DNA of 12,695 nt, from positions 1,391 through 14,085 of the forward strand of contig PMIV01000131.1 in NCBI GenBank assembly GCA_003158355.1, in the 5' to 3' direction. Both the position numbers and the translations under genes were made by a program. Shown here in pieces: positions 1-7,329 of this stretch. The first letter of the stretch is position 1. Every line of letters begins with the position of its first letter. The notes under the pieces were generated by a model. The model had not been told where the DNA came from. It was given only the letters and a program-made list of their open reading frames with translations, and did not search any database. The DNA comes from Anaerolineaceae bacterium. Lineage in GTDB: Bacteria; Chloroflexota; Anaerolineae; Anaerolineales; Anaerolineaceae.

Positions 1-790
1 ATTTACCTGTACGGCCGAATCCGCTCATCACTTCATCCGCGATCAGGACCAACCCATAACGGTCGCAGAGCGCCCTAACTCCCTGTAGATAGCCATCTGG
101 TGGGATGATGATGCCATTCGTCCCTGTGACCGTCTCAAGCAAGATACCGGCTATCGTGTCAGGCCCTTCGTAGGTGATAATTTCTTCGAGGTGATTAAGA
201 TAATCGCGGGTAAATTCCGCTTCGCTGATATTTTGATTGGTCCGATGAAATGTGGAACGATAACGGTAAGGATCCAGAAAATGAACCACACCGGGCATCA
301 CCGTTGGTTCCCAGACAGTCCGCCTTGGATCGCCGGTTAAGGCAACGGCTCCGTAAGATGCGCCATGATACGAACGATACCGCGCCAGGATCTTCGATTT
401 GCCTGTGTACGCCCTTGCAAATTTGATAGCGTTCTCATTCGCATCCGCACCGCCTAATGTATAGAGAAACTTGCTCAAGCCATCTGGGGTGATCTCATCC
501 AGTATTTTTCCCAATAACGCCCGTGGTTTGGTGGCCATGCCCGGCCCGGCAAAGGGCAATTCCCTGGCCTGGTCCACTATGGCTTCGATGACCCGCTCAT
601 CCCCATGACCGATATTGGTGCACATCACCATGGAGTTAAAATCCAGGTAACGCTTGCCATCTACATCCCAAAAATAAACACCTTTGGCTTTTTTGATCGC
701 AATCGGTGATACGTGAGCCTGGGCAGACCAGGTCCAAAAATTGTGTTTCAACGAAAGCGGAATAATTTCTGAATCAGGCAAATCTATCAT
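1..790 (-). CDS. Class III PLP-dependent aminotransferase, N-terminal part (cut by window edge)
   Basis: Translating the minus strand from the ATG at 788-790 gives an open frame of 263 codons running off base 1, so the C-terminal part is outside the window. The family moves an amino group, often from an omega-amino acid or amine, to a keto acid using PLP in the cytoplasm. Visible family marks are GGADANENAIK (residues 113-123, the usual G-S-x-A-N-E-x-A region), YHGASYG (141-147, PLP ring stacking region), an E-T pair near 219-220 and ADEVMSGFGRTGK (251-263), whose Asp252 should bind the pyridine nitrogen. The PLP lysine normally lies a little further on and is not covered. A GAGGG at 795-799 sits 4 nt before the ATG. 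Substrate cannot be read from this fragment; taurine-, beta-alanine- or similar omega-aminotransferases are all possible. The 229-bp gap to the cyclase gene argues for separate transcription. Confidence 0.9.
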   Translation of the reverse strand, partial: MIDLPDSEIIPLSLKHNFWTWSAQAHVSPIAIKKAKGVYFWDVDGKRYLDFNSMVMCTNIGHGDERVIEAIVDQARELPFAGPGMATKPRALLGKILDEITPDGLSKFLYTLGGADANENAIKFARAYTGKSKILARYRSYHGASYGAVALTGDPRRTVWEPTVMPGVVHFLDPYRYRSTFHRTNQNISEAEFTRDYLNHLEEIITYEGPDTIAGILLETVTGTNGIIIPPDGYLQGVRALCDRYGLVLIADEVMSGFGRTGK

Positions 791-837
791 GGAACCCTCG
801 CTCTTCAATAAATTTCGTTCTATTACTCATAAATCCT

Positions 838-843
838 ATCATA
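838..843 (-). promoter_or_regulatory. Possible -10 box for the aminotransferase gene
   Basis: TATGAT on the minus strand lies 47 nt before the aminotransferase ATG, in an AT-rich stretch. No convincing TTGACA-like -35 is found at 16-18 bp spacing (the hexamer at 17 bp is ACTCCA). It is a weak call made mainly from position. Confidence 0.25.
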
Positions 844-949
844 AAACGTGTTTATTTGAATGGAGTGCTTTCACTGGGATTGAATGTAGTTGCCCTATTT
901 AAGGCATCTGACCTTCTCATTGCTCTCTTGGTTAGTCCATTAACGACAA

Positions 950-998
950 CCGTGGAAAGGCTGTTCGAACAGAATTCAATCTGCTGACCTTTCCACGG
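950..998 (-). terminator. Inverted repeat, possible terminator of the capA-like/cyclase unit
   Basis: A perfect 11-bp inverted repeat, CCGTGGAAAGG (950-960) and CCTTTCCACGG (988-998), encloses 27 nt. The loop itself starts with the perfect 12-bp palindrome CTGTTCGAACAG (961-972), so a branched structure is possible. On the minus strand it lies 21 nt past the cyclase stop codon and is followed by TTGTCGTTA, only a loose T-rich tail. A factor-independent terminator or an mRNA 3' end stabiliser fits position; an operator site for the downstream aminotransferase is the alternative. Confidence 0.45.
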
Positions 999-1019
999 AT
1001 ATTGTAATAGTTGAAGGGT

Positions 1020-1655
1020 CTAATTTTCGATCAAAACAGCTCGAGCAGGAGCTCCATCAGCACCTTTCAACTTTAGCGGTAAACAGCAAAGCGTATATTT
1101 CCCGGCACTGACATCTACAAGATTAAGGCCTTCAACGACCACCACACCGGCTCCAAGTAAAACCTCGTGGGTGGGTCGGCTGTTTTTATATGGAGCAATG
1201 GAGAGGTAATCGATCCCCACCAGCTTTATCTTGTGGTCTACCAGGTATTTGGCTCCGCTTTCGTCAATTCCGACGAAAGTAGTATTAAAGGGAGCATCCA
1301 GGTTCTTCCATAATTCTGAGTTTTTGGTCTTGAAAAGGATGCGTTCCACCACGGGCTCAAGTTTCAATTGTTCCAGGACAGCAGCCGTGATCACTTCTGT
1401 CGTGCTGGTGATCTGAACGACTTGTACCGGGCCTACCAGGGCATCCAGAGGCAGATTTTCCACCGTATTGCCATCGGACAAAAAGTGAAATGGCGCATCT
1501 ACATGCGTGCCGGTATGCGCACTGGCCGCGAAGAAAGAGACATTAGCGTGCGCCCCCTCCTCAATTTTTGTACGACGGTGCAGTTCCACCGTATCATCCC
1601 CGGGCCAGACTGGCATGCCGGGCGTAATGGTTACTGAAATATCGATCACTCTCAT
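1020..1655 (-). CDS. Cyclase-family metal-dependent hydrolase (kynurenine formamidase-like)
   Basis: This 211-residue protein has the full length expected of bacterial cyclase-family/KynB-type hydrolases. These are cytoplasmic metal enzymes that open amide or ester bonds such as N-formylkynurenine or cyclic imides. The signature H-T-G-T-H-V-D-A-P-F-H (residues 47-57) supplies the metal ligands His47, His51 and Asp53 and the general base His57. PVWPGD near residues 15-20, PTHEVLLG (161-168) and VVEGLNL (173-179, with Glu175) are further family blocks, so the active site looks intact. The ATG overlaps the stop of the upstream lipoprotein gene (ATGA), and a GGAG at 1665-1668 inside that gene lies 9 nt ahead, pointing to translational coupling. 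No kynurenine pathway neighbour is present, so the true substrate is open. A tryptophan-catabolic formamidase is only one option. Confidence 0.9.
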   Translation of the reverse strand: MRVIDISVTITPGMPVWPGDDTVELHRRTKIEEGAHANVSFFAASAHTGTHVDAPFHFLSDGNTVENLPLDALVGPVQVVQITSTTEVITAAVLEQLKLEPVVERILFKTKNSELWKNLDAPFNTTFVGIDESGAKYLVDHKIKLVGIDYLSIAPYKNSRPTHEVLLGAGVVVVEGLNLVDVSAGKYTLCCLPLKLKGADGAPARAVLIEN

Positions 1656-3331
1656 GGCTTTTCACTCCATATACTTGCGTTGAAAACGTCTGTTAAAAAT
1701 GAGGTTCTTTGTTTGTCGTCCATCGGGGTGGGTTGAGACCAATCCACCAACCAGGCGGTGTAAAGTTCAGTATTGATATATTTTCCATCATAAATGATGT
1801 GTTTGTCATAAAACTCGCGGCGAATATTATCTCCCACACCTTCATAGGTCATCATATCGAATAGGAAGTTTCCCAGCCCATAATGGACCAGACTATTGCC
1901 CACGAATTGAAAACCCATGCCATAATGCGATTGTGACCCGCTGACGACGTCCGCTCCGGCTTTGGCAGCATTGCGAAAATCATTGGCAATAAAGTCGCCG
2001 TAAAGATAGGTATACACCTCTTCGTGTTGGAAAGTGGCAATCACGACATAGCCCTGGGCCTTAAGATCACTGATCTGTTGATCATAATATGCCATATCAC
2101 ATTTGGCGCTGCCGGCCTGTTTCTCATTCGCCCAATCTGATTGCGGTCCGTTTGGATTGCAGCCAATAAAAGCGATCTTGTTGCCGTTCACTTCGATCTT
2201 GACCGGGGCCTGCGCTTCTTCTGGTGTCTTGCCACCGCCAAATGTATACCAGCCCAATTGTTTGTAAGTATCGATTGAGGAATCCAAATACTGTGAGCCG
2301 TAGTCATTTTCATGATTTCCGGTCAATTCCACTACATTCACACCCAGGTCTTTCAAGGTTTGTATATATTTGGGTGAAGAACAAAACCGTAGACCCCTTT
2401 GTTGATAATCCGGGTAAGGACAATCCGGGTCAAAAGACACCTCATTGCTTACATGGATCAGATCAGCATCTTTGAACCAATCCTTCACCTTTTCAATCGG
2501 GTAATCCAATCCCTTGATTTCCATTTTATAAGCGATTGCACGGGTCAATGCCGTTGTACCGGTCATCATCACAACAGTCATCTTTGACTCATCTCGATCC
2601 GTCGCCGGCACAGCACTTAGAATGGTCTTTCCTATCGTTTGCAGAGCTGCGTCTGCTGTACTGCTCGAAAGCACAAAATTGGCTTTCAAAGCATAAGCAT
2701 TTGTATCCAACGGTTTATCCAATGGGCTCAAACCATCGACCTTGATCACTTTCCATCGCGGAGTGATTTGATCAAACGGTACGATCGCCCATACTTTTGG
2801 CTGCTTAAAATCATTTTTGGTTAATAATTCCTCTTCCACAATCGTAACAGTCGCATCCGCAGAGGCTCCCCACAAGGCATTAAAAATAGCATGGGTTTCT
2901 CTGCTGACCATTAGCTGATTTGCCGGTGCATCTGCTGCAACATTGCCCGTCCACAGATCTTTGAGTTCCTGAACTGTTAGGCTATCTGTCACCGTTGGGA
3001 AAGGGGCCACCAGGGCATAAACCCATTGGATCTGGCCGATGACATTTTCGCCGGATACTGCTGCCGGCTCTAACTGCAATTTTAAGCTAACTCCATCTTT
3101 CCTGGTCGCTAAAGTAAAACCGCTCTGGTTTTTGATCTTCTCTTGTACTGTGGCTGGAAGAAGTGGATCCACCCAAAGCGAAGGGTTAATAATTACTGTT
3201 GGAGTAGCCGGCACAACCGCTGTTGGGTTCTTCCCCAGGTTAACGATCAATTGACTGCCGTTCGCGCAGCCTGTTAATAAAAGTGTTCCGCAAACAAATA
3301 AAAGAATCGTGATTCTCGATGAGTGCTTCAA
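1652..3331 (-). CDS. Lipoprotein: solute-binding-like domain fused to CapA-type phosphoesterase-like domain
   Basis: I place the start at the TTG at 3329-3331, giving 559 residues. A perfect GGAGG (3341-3345) lies 9 nt upstream, and the protein then opens with a textbook lipoprotein signal: MKHSS, a hydrophobic stretch and the lipobox L-L-T-G-C with Cys22. An upstream in-frame start at 3382 would bury this signal behind 17 residues and has no such ribosome site. Residues about 50-240 resemble a periplasmic phosphate/solute-binding domain (TVQELKDLWTGN at 119-130; WAIVPFDQITPRWKVIKVDG at 181-200). Residues about 250-540 match the CapA/PGA_cap metallophosphoesterase-like family: GNHENDYG (338-345), QHEEVY (435-440), GSQSHYG (465-471) and GNFLFD (487-492). 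The usual first metal-binding G-D is replaced by T-G-T (257-259) and the usual H-H-P-H is S-Q-S-H, so catalysis is doubtful. It probably acts at the outer face of the membrane. Its stop overlaps the cyclase start. Confidence 0.85.
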   Translation of the reverse strand: MKHSSRITILLFVCGTLLLTGCANGSQLIVNLGKNPTAVVPATPTVIINPSLWVDPLLPATVQEKIKNQSGFTLATRKDGVSLKLQLEPAAVSGENVIGQIQWVYALVAPFPTVTDSLTVQELKDLWTGNVAADAPANQLMVSRETHAIFNALWGASADATVTIVEEELLTKNDFKQPKVWAIVPFDQITPRWKVIKVDGLSPLDKPLDTNAYALKANFVLSSSTADAALQTIGKTILSAVPATDRDESKMTVVMMTGTTALTRAIAYKMEIKGLDYPIEKVKDWFKDADLIHVSNEVSFDPDCPYPDYQQRGLRFCSSPKYIQTLKDLGVNVVELTGNHENDYGSQYLDSSIDTYKQLGWYTFGGGKTPEEAQAPVKIEVNGNKIAFIGCNPNGPQSDWANEKQAGSAKCDMAYYDQQISDLKAQGYVVIATFQHEEVYTYLYGDFIANDFRNAAKAGADVVSGSQSHYGMGFQFVGNSLVHYGLGNFLFDMMTYEGVGDNIRREFYDKHIIYDGKYINTELYTAWLVDWSQPTPMDDKQRTSFLTDVFNASIWSEKP

Positions 3332-3340
3332 AATAAGTAA

Positions 3341-3345
3341 CCTCC
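3341..3345 (-). promoter_or_regulatory. Ribosome binding site fixing the TTG start of the lipoprotein
   Basis: GGAGG on the minus strand is 9 nt ahead of the TTG at 3329-3331. It selects that codon over any upstream in-frame start, and the resulting N-terminus is a standard lipoprotein signal peptide. Confidence 0.8.
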
Positions 3346-3365
3346 GTAATAAATTTACAAGCCGA

Positions 3366-3371
3366 ATTATA
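3366..3371 (-). promoter_or_regulatory. Probable -10 box of the lipoprotein/cyclase unit
   Basis: A perfect TATAAT on the minus strand lies 34 nt before the TTG start. No TTGACA-like -35 is seen at normal spacing (AGAATT at 17 bp), so either an activator is used or the match is chance in AT-rich DNA. Confidence 0.4.
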
Positions 3372-3419
3372 AACCCCGACAATAAATTAATTCTGATAGT
3401 TCTTGAGAGCCTTTCCCTT

Positions 3420-3425
3420 TATAAT
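3420..3425 (+). promoter_or_regulatory. Probable -10 box of the thiolase gene
   Basis: A perfect TATAAT sits 27 nt before the thiolase ATG. A TTGAGA at 3403-3408 is only 11 bp away, too close for a standard -35. The leader would be about 20 nt, ending in the ribosome site AAAGGA (3441-3446). Confidence 0.4.
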
Positions 3426-3452
3426 TTCTCTATTGATTTGAAAGGAAAAAAG

Positions 3453-4610
3453 ATGCGCGAAGTTGCTGTGATCGGTATTGGTCAAACTCGGGTTGAAGAA
3501 CAATGGAATAAATCTTTGCGTGAACTCGCCGGAGATGCTGCCCTGGCCGCTTTACGTAATTCAGGTCTGGACCAGGTGGATGCAGTCTATGTAGGTAATA
3601 TGATGTCTGGTTCTGCCAACTTGCAGCAGCATTTGGGTGCTTATATTGCAGATTGGGTAGGCATGCGCTATGCCGAAGGACTGCGCATCGAAGCTGCCTG
3701 CAGTTCCGGCGCAGCCTGTTTTCGCAGTGCGGTGATGGCAGTTGGTTCCGGTCAGGTAGACAGCGTACTTGCAGTCGGTGTGGAGAAGATGACTGATTCA
3801 CCCAGCGCCGAGATCACCGCTGAATTAGCCACAGCCGCGGATGCGGATTATGAAGCTGCTCAGGGACTTTCTTTCGTCGCCATTAACGCCCTGATCATGC
3901 GCCGTTACATGTTTGAATACGGCTGGAAAAAAGAAGATTTTGCTGCTTTTTCGATCAACGCGCATGCTAATGCAGTGCATAACCCTTTTGCTCGCTTTCA
4001 AGAACCAATTACTCTGGAAGGGTACTCCAAAGCTGGTATGGTTTCGGACCCCATCAATTTGATGGATGCCTCTGCCACAGGCGATGGTTCTGCCGCAGTC
4101 ATTCTGGTCCCTCTGGAGTTTGTAAAAGCCTCTAAAGGCATCCCACTGGTCAAGGTAGCCGCTTCTGCTGCTGCCACCGACTCTATTGCCATCGACCAGC
4201 GTACCGATCCCCTCTGGCTAAAAGCTGCCGAACTTTCGGTTAAAAAAGCCTATGCCCAGGCTGGTATTGGCCCGGCTGATATTGACCTGTTCGAATTACA
4301 TGATGCATTTTCCATCATGGCGGCGCTATCCCTTGAAGCCAACGGTTTTGCCGAACGCGGGCAGGGTCCACGGGTGGCAAATGAAGGCGATATCCTCCCC
4401 AATGGACGCATTCCCATTGCCACCCGGGGCGGTCTCAAAGCCCGCGGTCACCCGGTGGGCGCTACCGGCATGTATCAGATCGTAGAAGTGATTCAACAGC
4501 TTCGCGGTGAGGCAACCGGTACTCAAGTGGAAAATGCGCATATTGGCATGGCGCAAAATATCGGCGGCAGCGGTTCCAATATTATTACGCATATTCTTGA
4601 AACTGTCTGA
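3453..4610 (+). CDS. Thiolase, archaeal/SCP2-type acetyl-CoA acetyltransferase family
   Basis: The ATG at 3453 gives 385 residues, the usual length. AAAGGA (3441-3446) is 6 nt upstream, and MREVAVIGIGQTRV is the standard opening of this family, so the longer in-frame extension to 3309 is rejected. Thiolases condense or cleave acyl-CoA chains through a cysteine thioester in the cytoplasm. The nucleophile is Cys83 in ACSSGAACF (82-90), His283 lies in ELHDAF (281-286), and His333 lies in GGLKARGHPVGATG (326-339). The C-terminal block reads NIGGSGS (369-375), without the cysteine found in classical biosynthetic/degradative thiolases. HDAF in place of NEAF also marks the archaeal/SCP-x branch. Archaeal members act in acetoacetyl-CoA formation for the mevalonate route with an HMG-CoA synthase and a small DUF35 protein. 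Neither is next door here, so the pathway is not determined. The gene stands alone between a divergent promoter region and a terminator. Confidence 0.93.
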   Translation: MREVAVIGIGQTRVEEQWNKSLRELAGDAALAALRNSGLDQVDAVYVGNMMSGSANLQQHLGAYIADWVGMRYAEGLRIEAACSSGAACFRSAVMAVGSGQVDSVLAVGVEKMTDSPSAEITAELATAADADYEAAQGLSFVAINALIMRRYMFEYGWKKEDFAAFSINAHANAVHNPFARFQEPITLEGYSKAGMVSDPINLMDASATGDGSAAVILVPLEFVKASKGIPLVKVAASAAATDSIAIDQRTDPLWLKAAELSVKKAYAQAGIGPADIDLFELHDAFSIMAALSLEANGFAERGQGPRVANEGDILPNGRIPIATRGGLKARGHPVGATGMYQIVEVIQQLRGEATGTQVENAHIGMAQNIGGSGSNIITHILETV

Positions 4611-4674
4611 AATTTATTCCCTCTTACAGATACTTCCTCACAGGTTTTACATTTTTTTATTTTCACACAAAAAG

Positions 4675-4707
4675 GACCGCAGGTTTAACTCTGCGGTCTG
4701 ATTTTTT
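4675..4707. terminator. Bidirectional rho-independent terminator
   Basis: GACCGCAG (4675-4682) pairs perfectly with CTGCGGTC (4691-4698) around an 8-nt loop. On the plus strand it is followed by TTTTTT (4702-4707); on the minus strand the flanking AAAAA (4669-4673) gives a T run. It lies between the convergent thiolase and peptidase stop codons and should serve both. Confidence 0.88.
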
Positions 4708-4716
4708 AACATTCAT

Positions 4717-7329
4717 TTATCTGGAAATTGCCAGTTTTACCACCTTGCCCTGCTGATCCATTGTTACCCGCGCATATTGGCGGTGGATATGTTGGTCAAA
4801 GCTGACCTGTTTGCTGAAGCTAACCACCACCCGGCTGGATTGCCGTGCCGTATTTTTGCTCTGGCTTGCTCCGTTCACCTGCGTGCTATTGTTGACCCTC
4901 ACGTGCTGACGGCTGATGTGAACTTCAGCATAATCGATTCCCGGGAGATAATGGCTGGCCACTTCTTTGGCATTGGCGATAGCTTTTGCCGAGATCGGTG
5001 AAGATTTCGCTTCATCCATAGATTGATCGACCACCGTCTTCACCACCGGGTGATTCTTTTCGCGGGAGACTGTTTTTGAGGATGCCTGATAAGGATCATA
5101 GGCTACCAATGGGTCTCCAAAAAGTGCAAAAGAGATCAAGGTTTTTTGGTCCTCGCCGTCCAGGTAACCCTGGCGTAAATTCATTTCCCGGACGAAATCC
5201 ACCTTGGCTTTTACGAATGCAGTGCCGACCGGTAGACCTTCCACAAGGTACTTCATTACCAGGTTCCCCAGCAGATCGCCGCCAATGAGAGGAGTCGAAA
5301 CCGAACCATATGCAATTGTTGAAGAAGCGATCATGGCCAGCACTCCCTGCCCCAAGAAGGTCAAGGCGATGGAATCCGTTTCTTTTTGCCCCGTGATATG
5401 TCCGCCGTAGCAGGCTTCACTGAACACGATCCGCGGCGAGGTTGAGTTCTTTTTCAGATCCGAGGGCTGCAGCGCCAACGGGTAATCTGCGGTGCTGCTG
5501 GTGTCTGAAGTATCTTTTTGTCCGTACCAATCGCTGCCGTCTTCAACCCCATGCAGATTAAAATAGCAGAACGGCGCCTTGGCAATTTTGGTTGGGTTAA
5601 AGGCAGTCGTCGTGCCGTTGGGTGAGAGATAGAGATTCCTTGCATCACCAATGGCTCTGAAAGCAGAAAGGGATGACCGCTGCCAAATTGCTGCGGTATA
5701 ACCCAGGTTGGAGAAATTCTTGGTGTAAGCCTGGTTAAAGAGGAGAAGCAAACGTAGCAGTTGGTTGAGCCAGTTCGATGAAACTGTTTCGTCCTGGTGA
5801 TACTGGGTGATATTGCGAATCTGCGTCAGTAACAAACCGGAATCCTGCGTGGAATCACCGGGCAGACGGCCCACCGGCCAATCGCCCACAAAATAATTCT
5901 TATCCAATGAACCATAGGGATTATCTGAAGGCACCGTTGCATCAGAATCATCTGTCGGGTTGGGTAAATTATGGAATGGCACCACCTTATCGCCACCAAT
6001 GATGACCACAGCACCAATCATCTCACCCGTCTTTGCCAGAGCCTTATCCAGATCAGTCAGTGCCAGTTTGATCTTCCATGGATCGACAGTGTCAACCGGT
6101 GTGATCCCATATTTTCCGCAAATTGTCAGATCATCCGGGATAAAGATAAACGAACGCCAGTTGTTGGTCTTTTGTATACTTGCGGCCAGTTTTGCCAGTT
6201 CATCCAAAATGACCTGGGAACTTTGTTGACCATATTGTTCAGTCAGCCCTGTTTTTGTCGTCACGATCACGTAAGCCGGAAAACGGTTATCCGCACGGGC
6301 AGTACTGGGTGTTTTTAGATGGTCTGCTATCTTCTCGAATTCTTTTTGTACTTCTTCCACAACCGGATCTTTAATTTTTTCGGCAGCAGCTTGAACGCGT
6401 GGATTCTCCGGGTAAACCTCCGTTTCGGTCGGTAGAACGCGGTAGCCATCAAAAGAATGGACTTCAGTACGGGGCGCTGCCTGTTCTGTACCAATTGGAT
6501 TCGCTGCCGTAAAACCGGAATCCAGATGGTTGAATCCAAACTTACTGGCTATGGCTCCGGGGATGGCGAAATTCTCAACGATTTGCATTTTTTCAGGATA
6601 CAGCGGTTTGAAGTCAAAAGCTTCTCCCCACATCCTCCGCGGAATTTGACCCGCCGGATCAAGCGCCGCGCATTCATGCAATAAATTCACGGCTTCATCC
6701 TGGCTTCCGCTGTCGATCCAGGTCTTTGCCAGCAGCAAACTGATCTGAACACAATCGGGCCAGCGTGAGTGGTAAACACGCCCCAGATTCAAACGTGAAC
6801 TCTGATCGTTTTCTTTTTCAACCAATGTTAAATGAATAATTCCGGCCAGGCTGGGAGTGTCTTTTTGAGTGAGCACTTCCATTAAGCTAGACTGTGCCAA
6901 TGCCAAATTACCTGCTGCCAGTGCCTGCCGGGCCATAAACAACTTCACACCCCAGGTGGGTAAATTCTGGCCGTTGGCAGGTGCATTCCCCAGTGCCTGC
7001 ACAATTCCACCAATTTGCTGCGCTTTGGCAGAATCTGTTTTTTGATAAATTGATTCTGCTACACGCAATGCATCCAGATATTCCGTATCGTTGCGCAGAA
7101 TTTTCTCCAGGATCGGTGCTGCCATTGAATCATGGCCTTCCTGGATCAACGCCTGAACCAACAGCAAATTGATCTCCAGGTCACCCGGGTAAGAAGCCAG
7201 CCAAGACATGGCAGCCTGCCGGATGAATTGATAGGATTGACTTTCGAGGCCGGTCTTCAATAATTGCAGGAAATTTTGGCGCTCGATCATCTGCGGCTCA
7301 GTTTTATTCATTGAGGAATTAGGCATCAT
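4717..7329 (-). CDS. TPR-containing C25 (gingipain-like, caspase-fold) cysteine peptidase
   Basis: The 870-residue product has alpha-helical, TPR-like repeats at about 15-235, a polar linker at about 240-345, then a clan CD peptidase domain at about 350-745. C25 marks are VVIIGGDKVVPF (441-452), DNPYG...VGDWPVGRLPG (469-491), NLHG with His593, SEACYGG with Cys640, and ALFGDPLVAY (735-744). His593 and Cys640 form the expected catalytic dyad, so it looks active. The last 100 residues (about 770-870) seem to be one helix followed by beta strands, of unknown function. There is no signal peptide or hydrophobic segment, so it is probably cytoplasmic, unlike secreted gingipains. The ATG at 7327-7329 overlaps the upstream TPR gene's stop (ATGA); a second ATG follows directly. 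No good ribosome site is seen, which suggests translation coupled to the TPR gene. A CHAT-type caspase relative is the alternative, but the G-D-P and V-G-R blocks favour C25. Cleavage specificity cannot be read. Confidence 0.85.
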   Translation of the reverse strand: MMPNSSMNKTEPQMIERQNFLQLLKTGLESQSYQFIRQAAMSWLASYPGDLEINLLLVQALIQEGHDSMAAPILEKILRNDTEYLDALRVAESIYQKTDSAKAQQIGGIVQALGNAPANGQNLPTWGVKLFMARQALAAGNLALAQSSLMEVLTQKDTPSLAGIIHLTLVEKENDQSSRLNLGRVYHSRWPDCVQISLLLAKTWIDSGSQDEAVNLLHECAALDPAGQIPRRMWGEAFDFKPLYPEKMQIVENFAIPGAIASKFGFNHLDSGFTAANPIGTEQAAPRTEVHSFDGYRVLPTETEVYPENPRVQAAAEKIKDPVVEEVQKEFEKIADHLKTPSTARADNRFPAYVIVTTKTGLTEQYGQQSSQVILDELAKLAASIQKTNNWRSFIFIPDDLTICGKYGITPVDTVDPWKIKLALTDLDKALAKTGEMIGAVVIIGGDKVVPFHNLPNPTDDSDATVPSDNPYGSLDKNYFVGDWPVGRLPGDSTQDSGLLLTQIRNITQYHQDETVSSNWLNQLLRLLLLFNQAYTKNFSNLGYTAAIWQRSSLSAFRAIGDARNLYLSPNGTTTAFNPTKIAKAPFCYFNLHGVEDGSDWYGQKDTSDTSSTADYPLALQPSDLKKNSTSPRIVFSEACYGGHITGQKETDSIALTFLGQGVLAMIASSTIAYGSVSTPLIGGDLLGNLVMKYLVEGLPVGTAFVKAKVDFVREMNLRQGYLDGEDQKTLISFALFGDPLVAYDPYQASSKTVSREKNHPVVKTVVDQSMDEAKSSPISAKAIANAKEVASHYLPGIDYAEVHISRQHVRVNNSTQVNGASQSKNTARQSSRVVVSFSKQVSFDQHIHRQYARVTMDQQGKVVKLAISR

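Noticed and set aside
791..1019. tRNA or small protein gene in the gap before the aminotransferase
   Set aside because: No cloverleaf pattern and no open frame with a ribosome site was found; the inverted repeat at 950-998 is the only structure seen.
1652..3331. Poly-gamma-glutamate capsule operon
   Set aside because: Only a CapA-like domain is present; no capB or capC ligase/transport genes are adjacent, and the domain has altered metal-site residues.
3309..3452. 48-codon N-terminal extension of the thiolase
   Set aside because: It has no ribosome site, crosses the divergent promoter region and is unlike the family opening, whereas the ATG at 3453 has AAAGGA 6 nt upstream and begins with the standard MREVAVIGIG.
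3430..3801. 123-codon minus-strand open frame opposite the thiolase
   Set aside because: It overlaps well-conserved thiolase coding including the Cys83 block, and its composition is that of a shadow frame.
5971..6318. 115-codon plus-strand open frame opposite the C25 peptidase
   Set aside because: It is antisense to conserved peptidase coding, and its product has no plausible fold signature.
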